Source of the DNA: Treponema sp.
GTDB taxonomy: Bacteria > Spirochaetota > Spirochaetia > Treponematales > Treponemataceae
Length of the DNA stretch: 12,205 nucleotides
NCBI GenBank assembly: GCA_016294035.1
Contig: JAEDCT010000039.1
Coordinates: 1 to 12,205, forward strand
Direction of reading: 5' to 3'
The notes below the pieces were generated by a model, which was given only the letters and a program-made list of their open reading frames with translations, made no database searches and had not been told where the DNA came from. Made by a program: the position numbers and the translations under genes. The first letter of the stretch is position 1; every line of letters begins with the position of its first letter. This document shows positions 1 to 6,916 of this stretch, piece after piece.

Positions 1-1
1 C

Positions 2-1147
2 TTTGATGAATGGGACGCACCGTTCAGGTTCAAATTTGTTTCTGACAGTGATAAGGAATCGTATATAGATTTCCTTCATGTTCTCTTGAAAGGGCAGTCT
101 TATGTTGAGCTTGCCTATATGACAGGAATTCTTCCGATAAAGAAATATTCAAGCTCATCCGATTTGAATATGTTTACGGATTATTCTCTTTTGACACAAG
201 CAAAATATTCTCTTCATTTTGGTTTTACAGAAGAAGAGGTGGATGAGCTTTACGAAAAGAATAAGAATAGAGAAGACTATGTTGTAGGTTTCAGTCGTGA
301 AGATTTGAGATACTGGTATGATGGCTATGAAACGACAGAGGGAAAGCATCTTTATAACCCACGCTCTGTGGTTTTGGCTTTCTCCAACAATAGGCTTGCG
401 AATTATTGGACGAGTAGTGGACCTAGTGACGAAATATTTAATTTATTGAAATTGAACATAAATGACATTCAGAAGCCTGTTGCTCAGATGATGTCAGGAG
501 AAAGGATTGTCTGTAGTATCGATGAAAATGTGATAAATTCAAGCAATACGACATCAAAACTATACATTTTCTCGGCAATGGTTGTTTATGGTCTTTTAAC
601 AACAGAGGGCCCAAATAAAATAAAGATTCCGAATTATGAAATCATGCAGAAATTTGATTCTGTTTTGAAAGAAAATAACGATTTGGGTTATATAAATCAG
701 CTGGCTGTGAAATCCTCAGAAATCCTGGATGCAACACTTAATCAGGATGAAGAAGCCGTAGCTCAAATGCTGGAATTTGTTCATGATACGGAAACGCCTT
801 TATTCTCATATAACCGAGAAAATGAGCTTACTGCAGTAGTGAATCTAGTCTATCTTGCGGCCCGTGATTCATATTTCGTAAGTCGTGAAGATAAGGCAGG
901 TAAAGGATTTACTGATATTATTTTCACACCAAAAAATCCGGCAGATGAAGCAATTATTCTTGAGTTAAAAGTTGATTCGACTCCGGATGAGGCAATTAGC
1001 CAGATCAGGCAGAAAAATTACGCCCAGAGGTTCATGGAAAGGGTTGGGGAAAAATCTTACTACATGGGAAATATCCTTTTAGTTGGAATAAGTTACGATA
1101 AAGAGGAAAAGAAACATGCCTGCAAGATTGAAGTTCTTGAAAGGTAG
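2..1147 (+). CDS. AAA-ATPase-like / PD-(D/E)XK nuclease family protein, 5' truncated
   Basis: The reading frame is open from base 2 through the stop at 1145-1147, so the gene starts upstream of the window; a TTG at 86 is only an internal codon. The first visible residues include DEWDAP (bases 5-22), which resembles the Walker B-like DEYDxP motif of the 'predicted AAA-ATPase' family (AAA-ATPase-like, PF09820 type). The P-loop would lie upstream. Further family hallmarks are a W-Y-D-G-Y motif followed by Y-N-P-x-S (bases about 311-370) and Y-W-x-S-S-G. The C-terminal third fits a PDDEXK_9-type nuclease fold, with an Asp in GFTDIIF and a downstream E-L-K (E-x-K) at about 961-969. The family is abundant in Treponema and Bacteroidetes, often in many copies, and its cellular role is poorly defined. 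A separate promoter follows it, so I see no operonic link to the CIS genes. Family assignment is fairly sure; nuclease activity is inferred. Confidence 0.85.
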   Translation, partial: FDEWDAPFRFKFVSDSDKESYIDFLHVLLKGQSYVELAYMTGILPIKKYSSSSDLNMFTDYSLLTQAKYSLHFGFTEEEVDELYEKNKNREDYVVGFSREDLRYWYDGYETTEGKHLYNPRSVVLAFSNNRLANYWTSSGPSDEIFNLLKLNINDIQKPVAQMMSGERIVCSIDENVINSSNTTSKLYIFSAMVVYGLLTTEGPNKIKIPNYEIMQKFDSVLKENNDLGYINQLAVKSSEILDATLNQDEEAVAQMLEFVHDTETPLFSYNRENELTAVVNLVYLAARDSYFVSREDKAGKGFTDIIFTPKNPADEAIILELKVDSTPDEAISQIRQKNYAQRFMERVGEKSYYMGNILLVGISYDKEEKKHACKIEVLER

Positions 1148-1150
1148 TGT

Positions 1151-1184
1151 TGCATAATTTGTGAACAGGTGCAAAATTGTAAAA
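1151..1184 (+). promoter_or_regulatory. Similar direct repeats upstream of the CIS promoter (possible operator)
   Basis: Two similar segments begin 19 nt apart, TGCATAATTTGTGAA at 1151-1165 and TGCAAAATTGTAAAA at 1170-1184. They align with one single-base gap and a few mismatches. The 5-bp inverted pair TTGCA (1150-1154) / TGCAA (1170-1174) overlaps them. They lie just upstream of the extended -10 element and cover the place of a -35 box, where a regulator could bind. In AT-rich DNA such similarity can arise by chance, so this is a weak call. Confidence 0.25.
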
Positions 1185-1188
1185 ATAA

Positions 1189-1197
1189 TGATATAAT
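1189..1197 (+). promoter_or_regulatory. Extended -10 promoter for the CIS operon
   Basis: The sequence TGATATAAT is a perfect TATAAT hexamer preceded by the TGn extension. At a 17-bp spacing the -35 region (GTGCAA, 1169-1174) is a poor match, as is common for extended -10 promoters. Transcription would start near 1204, giving a very short leader of about 12 nt in which the purine-rich GGAAG (1204-1208) sits almost at the 5' end before the ATG at 1216. It is the only good sigma-70-type site I found in the gap ahead of the operon. Confidence 0.55.
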
Positions 1198-1215
1198 CAG
1201 TGCGGAAGTTAATAA

Positions 1216-2736
1216 ATGGAAGAAACTAATATTTATAAACGTGCGAATTTCTTTCCAGGATTAAAGGCAACACCTTCGTTTTGGAACGAGATGGAAGACT
1301 ATCATTTTAATAAAGAGAATCTATATAACAGACTCTTTCATGGTTTTGGTGTAGTTCCAGATTACATGCAGTCATTGCATGTTCAGGCCGAGAAGACAAA
1401 GGGTGGACTGATTACTTTGCTGGTTGAAACCGGTCTTGCAATAGACGGATTAGGTCGGTCGGTTTTTCTGTATAAGCCAGAAGCTTTGGTATTGGATCCA
1501 AAAAAATATACGTTGCCTTGCACTGTGTATGTAGCCATTCGTTATGAAGAAAGAATGGAAGATTTCTATGAAAATTCCGAAAACTGCGATCTGCAGGGAT
1601 ATCAGCATAAACGGGAATGTGCAAAGGTTGAAATATTAAGTGAGATTCCGGATTATAACGTATATATAGAACTGGCTAGAATCCGGCTGGAAGATGTTGA
1701 TGGAACCGGAATTGCAGAAATAAAGAACAGTGAATCATTCTCTGATCCAGGGGCAAATGCCTTGGACTATAGGTTTGTTCCATGGACTGATAGAGTTAAG
1801 CGCGGCGTGTCTTCTTATCTTCAGAATTTCATGATCAAGCTTTTAGATTATACGGAATCATTAAGCAATACCTCCTACGAAGTTCTTCCATTGCAATCCC
1901 TTAGAGGGTTGCAGTCAGTTTCCATGACATCAAGGCTCATATTGCAGACAACAGGTGTTTACTTCGATGACATAATCCATATGGTAAAGCCGTTGTTCGA
2001 TATGGATCACCAGGTATTGTTTGAAATTGCAGAATGGGAACGGAATCATGAGGAAGATGGGCATATGTATACAACAAAAGGAGCATATGACCAGGCCCGT
2101 GAAGCAATGTATAAACTTGGAGATGTAATTAAGGCCTATGGCAATTCCTATGATGAATTTGATGTAATACTTAATCTACATCGGAATGTAATGGATTGCC
2201 TAAAGCAGATACTTGTTGAAAAAGAAGTATCAACCAACGATGTTAAATTCATCAGTTACAAAATGCCGCATGTACTTCTTTTTGAAGAAGAAAGATATAC
2301 TCTGGTTGATACAATTGATATGGGAAGTGACAAATCTGTCGAAGCTCACAATGTAAGGTTTGTTAACAGTAAACATCCAACAACATCGAACGAGGCTTTC
2401 TATTATCCAGACGGGGTTATGGTGCGTGATACTGTAAAACGCTGGATAGGTGGAGAGATGCGCTTCCATTTAAAAAATATCGTGAAGGGGCGCAGAACCA
2501 TTATTATCAGGCGAACAGATATACTAAAGGGAAACTATAGCGTAGATGTAAAGTTGAATGAAAGATCGGCAAAGTCTCTTGTCGTTGATGGAACTGACAC
2601 CAAGAATCGCTGGCGGAATGTTTATGTCATTTTCGATGAAGGCGAAATAAACCAATATACTCCTGAAATATCCTTTGATATGGGAAAGGAAGGACGAGAT
2701 AATTCCGGTACCATATGGATTTATCAGCTACTATAG
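1216..2736 (+). CDS. CIS-associated 506-residue protein, FFxG...HGxGVV family
   Basis: I do not know an established function. The N-terminus carries F-F-P-G (residues 12-15), H-G-F-G-V-V (42-47) and G-L-A-I-D-G-L-G-R (73-81). This spacing resembles a family of mostly unnamed proteins I associate with CIS and phage-tail-like clusters (RFFxGxxLT...LHGxGVVxGL...PGxALDxxGRE); that association is from memory. The middle (about 180-360) looks largely helical. The C-terminal portion (about 425-505) is beta-rich, with I-I-I-R-R and R-W-R-N motifs reminiscent of carbohydrate-binding beta-sandwich modules; this resemblance is weak. There is no signal peptide or membrane segment. The ATG at 1216 follows GGAAG at 7-nt spacing. 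As first gene after the promoter and 21 nt before the FHA gene, it is probably the operon's leading gene. A baseplate or docking role is a guess. Confidence 0.6.
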   Translation: MEETNIYKRANFFPGLKATPSFWNEMEDYHFNKENLYNRLFHGFGVVPDYMQSLHVQAEKTKGGLITLLVETGLAIDGLGRSVFLYKPEALVLDPKKYTLPCTVYVAIRYEERMEDFYENSENCDLQGYQHKRECAKVEILSEIPDYNVYIELARIRLEDVDGTGIAEIKNSESFSDPGANALDYRFVPWTDRVKRGVSSYLQNFMIKLLDYTESLSNTSYEVLPLQSLRGLQSVSMTSRLILQTTGVYFDDIIHMVKPLFDMDHQVLFEIAEWERNHEEDGHMYTTKGAYDQAREAMYKLGDVIKAYGNSYDEFDVILNLHRNVMDCLKQILVEKEVSTNDVKFISYKMPHVLLFEEERYTLVDTIDMGSDKSVEAHNVRFVNSKHPTTSNEAFYYPDGVMVRDTVKRWIGGEMRFHLKNIVKGRRTIIIRRTDILKGNYSVDVKLNERSAKSLVVDGTDTKNRWRNVYVIFDEGEINQYTPEISFDMGKEGRDNSGTIWIYQLL

Positions 2737-2757
2737 AATTTGTGAGGGAATGTTACG

Positions 2758-3126
2758 ATGGGATTTAAATATTGTGCAGAAGGCCATCTTATGGATCCTT
2801 CATGGAAATATTGTCCGGTATGTCTTGCACCACTGGCAGGCTGGCTATTGGCATTGAATGAAGACGGAAAGGCAAATAAATTCTTTACGATACATGAGGG
2901 AAAATCATTCATAGGTTCTGGTGCGGACTGTGAGATTAGAATCCTTAAGATGGGATTGGCTCGCCAACAGGCATATATCACAATCATTGATGGATTGTGT
3001 ACGATTGTTGATCTGGGGAATGGCAGTGGGCTGAAAGTCAATAACATGGAAACCAGCAGGACCAATTTGATTGACGGTGACCTGATAGAGTTCGGTTCTG
3101 CCGTATTCAAGATAAAGCTAATATAG
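2758..3126 (+). CDS. Zinc-ribbon + FHA-like domain protein, degenerate phosphobinding site
   Basis: This is a 122-residue cytosolic protein. An N-terminal zinc-ribbon-like module has potential ligands C6, H10, C19 and C22 (C-x3-H...C-P-V-C). An FHA-like beta-sandwich follows at about residues 42-122, ending in the typical N-G-S (88-90), L-x-x-G-D-x-I-x-F-G (104-113) pattern. FHA domains normally bind phosphothreonine through a G-R loop and an S-R-x-H motif. Here the first is G-S-G (53-55) and the second is A-R-Q-Q (68-71), so the conserved Arg, Ser and His are missing. It may therefore be a structural or protein-binding scaffold. The ATG has a good ribosome-binding site (GAGGGA, 2744-2749). 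The next gene starts 13 nt after the stop and carries a nearly matching zinc ribbon, suggesting the two proteins work together. Confidence 0.78.
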   Translation: MGFKYCAEGHLMDPSWKYCPVCLAPLAGWLLALNEDGKANKFFTIHEGKSFIGSGADCEIRILKMGLARQQAYITIIDGLCTIVDLGNGSGLKVNNMETSRTNLIDGDLIEFGSAVFKIKLI

Positions 3127-3139
3127 AGTCAGGTAAGAT

Positions 3140-4291
3140 ATGAAAAGACATACTAAGATATTATTGTCATTGTTTTTCCTCTGTGTTTTTGCGCAGAACA
3201 TTTATTGTGAAAGCAAGAAGGCATTGTCTGTAAGGATAGATCAGATTATCTCGGAAGATTATCCTGAGATGACTGCATATGCTGTAGTCAAAAATGAAAA
3301 AAATGATATAGTTTCTGGCTTAGCTCCTGGATTGTTTTCTTTTAGAATAGATACCGAAGAAGCAAAGGTTGTTTCCAAAATAACGCCATTTTCTATGCTG
3401 GAAGAATCTGTAGACTATACGATTCTTGTGTCAAACAACGGTATCATGGAAGGTGAACCATTTGATTTCCAGAAAAATGCCATTTTGAAATTTGTGGAGC
3501 TGATGAATGACAACGATACGCTTTCTGTCTATACGATAGGAGAAGATGCCGGAGTTGTCTTGGAAAATACTACTAGAAAGACATTTGATTCTGCAGTGAT
3601 AAATAAGATAGAGCTGTCAGATGCTCAACCTCGTCTGTATGATTCGATCATAAATCTATTGAGAAAAGTTGAACAGAAAAAGGCAAAGCGCAAAATCATA
3701 ATTATTCTGTCGGATGGCCGAGATCAGAACAGCCGTTTTACAAAAGACCAGATGATGGAGACTTTGAGTAATTCCGGTTGCCCAATTTATACGGTTGGTA
3801 TGAAGGTCCTTTCAAACCAGCATTTAAGTAATCTTGATGAAATTTCTCAGATTACTGGAGGTACCTATTACTACACACCTAGGTTTAAGGATCTTCCTGA
3901 GAGTCTGAAAAGGGTTATCGAGTGTATAAAGCAAAGCTATGTAATCAAACTTAAGGTTAAGAGCGTAAAGGCAGATAACCAGATACATCTTCTTGAAGTA
4001 AAGGTTGAAGAAACAGAATCCGTTGGTAAAGGCTTAAAAACGTTCGTTGCAGTTAAGCATCCGGTCCCAAAATGGGTAAAAATCCTGATGCTTATAGTGG
4101 CCATTCTGTTGGTTATTGCAGGCATATTACTTGCAATCCTTAGAAGAATTTCAAAAAGAAAAAAAATGGGCATTACAAAAAGAAAATGCCCTGATTGTGG
4201 AAATATAATGAAGGATTCATGGGAAGACTGTCCGTTCTGTAAATATATGCCTGATCTAAAAAAGAAAAGGAAAAGCAGGAAGGAAAAATAG
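3140..4291 (+). CDS. Membrane-anchored vWA-domain protein with cytosolic zinc ribbon
   Basis: A 383-residue protein with a basic, hydrophobic N-terminus (residues 1-18, possible signal peptidase site after V-F-A) that fits a Sec signal peptide. A von Willebrand factor A-like domain spans about residues 92-265; its core strands include YTILVSNNG (95-101 region) and the hallmark I-I-I-I-L-S-D-G-R-D (D192, D195). One strong transmembrane segment lies at about 315-334, followed by R/K-rich residues. The tail has a C4 zinc-ribbon motif: C350, C353, C364, C367. Inferred topology: vWA outside the cytoplasmic membrane, zinc ribbon inside. The MIDAS D-x-S-x-S is replaced by S-N-N-G-I (98-102), so metal-dependent ligand binding is doubtful. 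The stop abuts the sheath start codon, which implies co-expression. A possible role is anchoring or sensing for the contractile apparatus; this is inferred. Confidence 0.8.
   Translation: MKRHTKILLSLFFLCVFAQNIYCESKKALSVRIDQIISEDYPEMTAYAVVKNEKNDIVSGLAPGLFSFRIDTEEAKVVSKITPFSMLEESVDYTILVSNNGIMEGEPFDFQKNAILKFVELMNDNDTLSVYTIGEDAGVVLENTTRKTFDSAVINKIELSDAQPRLYDSIINLLRKVEQKKAKRKIIIILSDGRDQNSRFTKDQMMETLSNSGCPIYTVGMKVLSNQHLSNLDEISQITGGTYYYTPRFKDLPESLKRVIECIKQSYVIKLKVKSVKADNQIHLLEVKVEETESVGKGLKTFVAVKHPVPKWVKILMLIVAILLVIAGILLAILRRISKRKKMGITKRKCPDCGNIMKDSWEDCPFCKYMPDLKKKRKSRKEK
4277..4284 (+). promoter_or_regulatory. Ribosome-binding site favouring the TTG start of the sheath gene
   Basis: AGGAAGGA lies inside the end of the vWA gene, 7 nt before the TTG at 4292 and 16 nt before the in-frame ATG at 4301. 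The spacing favours TTG, which begins directly after the preceding stop codon. Confidence 0.6.
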
Positions 4292-5788
4292 TTGGCATCA
4301 ATGGTGATACCTGGAATTTATGTTCAGGAACAGCAGTACAATCTTAATCCTCTACAAATTGACAGCCGTTGTCTTACAGGTTTTGCCGGTATAACTGAAT
4401 CAGGACCGGTAAATACACCAGTAAAAATAAATAGCTTTGATGAGTACCTCAAACATTTTGGGGGATTTGATACAGCTGGTGTTCTCCCTAGTGCTGTCTA
4501 TAGTTTTTTCAGATGTGGTGGAAAAGAGTGTGTCGTTGTCAGGGTAGCTGATGAAAAATCGGCATCATGCTCTAATCTCAAGATCAAGCAGAAGGGCGGA
4601 AACATTGTATTCTCCGTAAAAACTCCAGGACATTGGGGAAACAATGTCAGTTCGAACGTTTGGAAAGAGGATGAAGAATTTTTTTCAGTTTCCTTCAGTT
4701 ATAATGGCAAAACGGAATCATACCTCCACTTGACTGTTGATCCGGCAGATGAGAGGTATTTTGAAAAATACATTAATGACCATTCTGATAAATATAGAGT
4801 TTCCCATGAAGGGACAATAAAAAATCCTGAGCCATTCATTATGAAAATGTTTTCCGGTGGTAAAGACGGGATAGCTGCTCTTTCAGCTGGAAATTATATA
4901 GGTTTCTATAATGGCCTCGGGGAATACGCTGGCATCGGTTGTTTTGAAGCTTACGATGATATAGCTTTGATAGCAGCTCCTGATTTATGTTGGTTTAAAA
5001 AAAAGGAAGATGTTTTTGCTGTGCAAAAAGCCTTGATAGACCAGGCGGAACGGTTTTCAAATAGGTTTGCCGTACTGGATGTTCCCAAAGGACTGTCTGT
5101 GATTGAGGCAGTGGAATGGGCAAAAAAATTGAGTACATTCTACGCTGCCTGTTACTATCCTTTTGTTGATGTTACGGATCCCTTGGATAAAACTGGAATA
5201 AATACGATTAGGATTCCTCCAAGTGGTGGAGTCTGTGGGTGCATAGCGTCTACTGATGGAAATAAGGGAATTTTTCATGCTCCTGCAAATTGCTTGTATG
5301 ATGGTGCCGTCGGTATTTCCGATTCGATTACATCAGGAGAACAGGAATTGCTATATTCGGCAGGTATAAACATATTGCGATATTTTCCAGGTCGAGGGGT
5401 GAAAATTTGGGGCGCCAGGACTCTTTCTTCTGAAAAAGAGTGGCAGCAGATAAATGTGAGAAGAACCTTTGACAGGGTGTGTAAATCCTTGAAAGAAGGA
5501 ACGCAGTGGGCGGTTTTTGAGACGAACAACAAAAACTTAAGGAAACGGCTTGTCCGCCAGATAACAGGGTTTCTATTAAATCTCTGGCGGGATGGATATT
5601 TTGCTGGGAGTACAGCGGAGCAAGGTTTTTATGTTCGCTGTGATGAAGAATTAAATCCCCCTGAGAACATAGATAATGGAATTTTGACCTTCGAAGTTGG
5701 TCTTGCAATCGTTCGACCGGCAGAGTTTTTCAAGATTACATTGACAGCGGAGAAAGATGGAGCAAGTGTCTACTTGCAGAATCAATAG
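4292..5788 (+). CDS. Contractile tail sheath protein
   Basis: The sheath polymerises around the inner tube and contracts to drive it into a target. The N-terminus shows the family signature V-I-P-G-I-Y-V-Q-E (residues 5-13), then the I-x-S-F-D-E-Y-x-x-x-F-G-G and V-x-x-F-F-x-x-G-G-K-E-x-V-V-V-R-V region. The C-terminal sheath domain (about 395-495) contains R-R-T-F-D, F-L-x-x-L-W-R-D-G, an F-x-V-x-C-D strand with Asn, and R-P-A-E-F-F, all typical of the Phage_sheath_1C region. At 498 residues it falls within the usual size for CIS sheaths. TTG at 4292 is chosen on ribosome-binding-site spacing; ATG at 4301 would remove three residues. It is the only sheath gene here, whereas Afp/PVC-type eCIS clusters usually encode several. 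The tube gene follows after 23 nt. Confidence 0.95.
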   Translation: MASMVIPGIYVQEQQYNLNPLQIDSRCLTGFAGITESGPVNTPVKINSFDEYLKHFGGFDTAGVLPSAVYSFFRCGGKECVVVRVADEKSASCSNLKIKQKGGNIVFSVKTPGHWGNNVSSNVWKEDEEFFSVSFSYNGKTESYLHLTVDPADERYFEKYINDHSDKYRVSHEGTIKNPEPFIMKMFSGGKDGIAALSAGNYIGFYNGLGEYAGIGCFEAYDDIALIAAPDLCWFKKKEDVFAVQKALIDQAERFSNRFAVLDVPKGLSVIEAVEWAKKLSTFYAACYYPFVDVTDPLDKTGINTIRIPPSGGVCGCIASTDGNKGIFHAPANCLYDGAVGISDSITSGEQELLYSAGINILRYFPGRGVKIWGARTLSSEKEWQQINVRRTFDRVCKSLKEGTQWAVFETNNKNLRKRLVRQITGFLLNLWRDGYFAGSTAEQGFYVRCDEELNPPENIDNGILTFEVGLAIVRPAEFFKITLTAEKDGASVYLQNQ

Positions 5789-5811
5789 AAAAATATTGGA
5801 GAAATGGATAT

Positions 5812-6252
5812 ATGTCTGATAATGGAAAGATTACTTCTTATTTGTTTACAGTTGAGATTGATGGAATCGAAACGGCAAGATTTCAGAAATGTGAAGGACT
5901 CGAAGCGGAAACCTATGTCTACGAAGTTGAAGAGGGTGGGCTGAACAATACGACGCACAAATTCTATGGACGTACAAGATATCCCAACCTGATTCTTGAA
6001 AAAGGCATCACGGACAATGATGATTTGTTCAAATGGTATAAACAGACTTTACTTGATGATCAGAAAGTTGAGCGAAAAAACGGTTCCATAATTTTGAAGG
6101 ATATAGAAAATAATGAGGTCAAGAGATGGAATTTTTTCAGGGCTTTCCCATGCCGCTGGATTGGTCCAAGGCTCGAAACTAATTTGGGCAGCGATTATGC
6201 GGTTGAACGCATTGAAATTACTCACGAAGGACTGGCTTTAGACAGCAACTAA
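5812..6252 (+). CDS. Inner tube protein, T4 gp19-like
   Basis: A 146-residue protein of the gp19/Hcp-like tube family (PF06841 type), whose hexameric rings stack into the rigid tube inside the sheath. Family features include the opening F-x-V-E-I-D-G (about residues 12-18), F-x-x-C-E-G-L-E-A-E-T (24-34), Y-P-N-L-I-L-E-K-G-I-T (central beta-hairpin), W-Y-K-Q, and a C-terminal R-I-E-I-T-H-E-G-L strand. Length matches the family. The ATG is preceded by TTGGAGA with GGAG 10 nt upstream. Placement right after the sheath is the usual CIS and phage-tail order. It is the only simple tube subunit in the window; the next gene supplies a specialised tube-like adaptor. Confidence 0.95.
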   Translation: MSDNGKITSYLFTVEIDGIETARFQKCEGLEAETYVYEVEEGGLNNTTHKFYGRTRYPNLILEKGITDNDDLFKWYKQTLLDDQKVERKNGSIILKDIENNEVKRWNFFRAFPCRWIGPRLETNLGSDYAVERIEITHEGLALDSN

Positions 6253-6256
6253 TATT

Positions 6257-6260
6257 GGAG
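6257..6260 (+). promoter_or_regulatory. GGAG ribosome-binding site setting the LysM adaptor start
   Basis: GGAG sits 9 nt before the ATG at 6270. A TTG at 6255 overlaps this Shine-Dalgarno itself, so it has no room for its own site and is rejected as the start. Confidence 0.65.
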
Positions 6261-6269
6261 ATAGATGAT

Positions 6270-6890
6270 ATGGCATTGGAAAAGGCGATAATCAGCAACT
6301 TGGATAAGGGTGAAGACATAAAAGTAATGTTCAACCCAAAAGAATATGTGATGGAGAAGAAAACTCCATGGACTGAAGTAAATGTGTTTGGTATGGATGC
6401 TCCGCCAGTTCAATTTACTTTAGGAGAAAGAAAAAGGCTGAACATGGAATTGTTTTTCGATACATCAGAAGAGAAGACTGATGTTCGGGATTACACTTCA
6501 AAAATCGAAGAGCTCATGCTTGTCAATGCACAGGAACACAGACCTCCATTATTGCGATTCAGCTGGGGTAGTCTTTCTTTTGACTGTGTCCTGGAGGATC
6601 TCATTCAGCGTTTTACTTTGTTTGACAACAATGGTATACCCTTGAGGGCCATATTGAAGGTTGTCTTTAAGGAATATTCAACAGCTGCAACTCAGCTGTC
6701 AAATACAAGACGTGAATCTGCGGACCATACGAAAAGAATGGCATTGAGGGAAGGAGAGACATTAAGTTCCATCAGTGCCAGGGAATATAATGACAGCAGG
6801 AAGTGGCGTGTCATTGCCGATGCAAACAACATCGATGATCCAGAGAATGTTGCGGCAGGAACAATTGTTGAACTTCCGCCATTGTATTAA
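6270..6890 (+). CDS. CIS tube/baseplate adaptor with C-terminal LysM domain (Afp7/Pvc7-like)
   Basis: A 206-residue protein in two parts. Residues 1 to about 145 match the CIS tube-like N-terminal domain, with the recurrent F-N-P-K-E-Y motif near the start, a T-L-G-E-R-K-R-L-N-M-E-L-F-F-D-T strand, and P-P-L-L-R-F-S-W-G. Residues about 158-203 form a LysM-type module (L-R-E-G-E-T-L-S-S-I-S-A...W-R-V-I-A-D-A-N-N-I...G-T-I-V-E-L-P). In eCIS and T4-like machines such proteins join the tube or baseplate hub, and LysM resembles the domain of T4 gp53. The ATG at 6270 is chosen because GGAG lies 9 nt upstream; an upstream TTG would lie within the ribosome-binding site. It sits between tube and hub genes, as in Afp-type clusters. 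Confidence 0.9.
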   Translation: MALEKAIISNLDKGEDIKVMFNPKEYVMEKKTPWTEVNVFGMDAPPVQFTLGERKRLNMELFFDTSEEKTDVRDYTSKIEELMLVNAQEHRPPLLRFSWGSLSFDCVLEDLIQRFTLFDNNGIPLRAILKVVFKEYSTAATQLSNTRRESADHTKRMALREGETLSSISAREYNDSRKWRVIADANNIDDPENVAAGTIVELPPLY

Positions 6891-6916
6891 TTAAGTCAGT
6901 ATTTAGGAAAGGTTTT

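Noticed and set aside
2675..2857. 60-residue plus-strand frame across the junction between the 506-residue protein and the FHA gene
   Set aside because: It overlaps both real genes in another frame, and its sequence shows no domain or start signal.
5057..5708. Overlapping minus-strand frames inside the sheath gene
   Set aside because: They lie wholly within a well-supported sheath coding region, have no recognisable domain and overlap each other.
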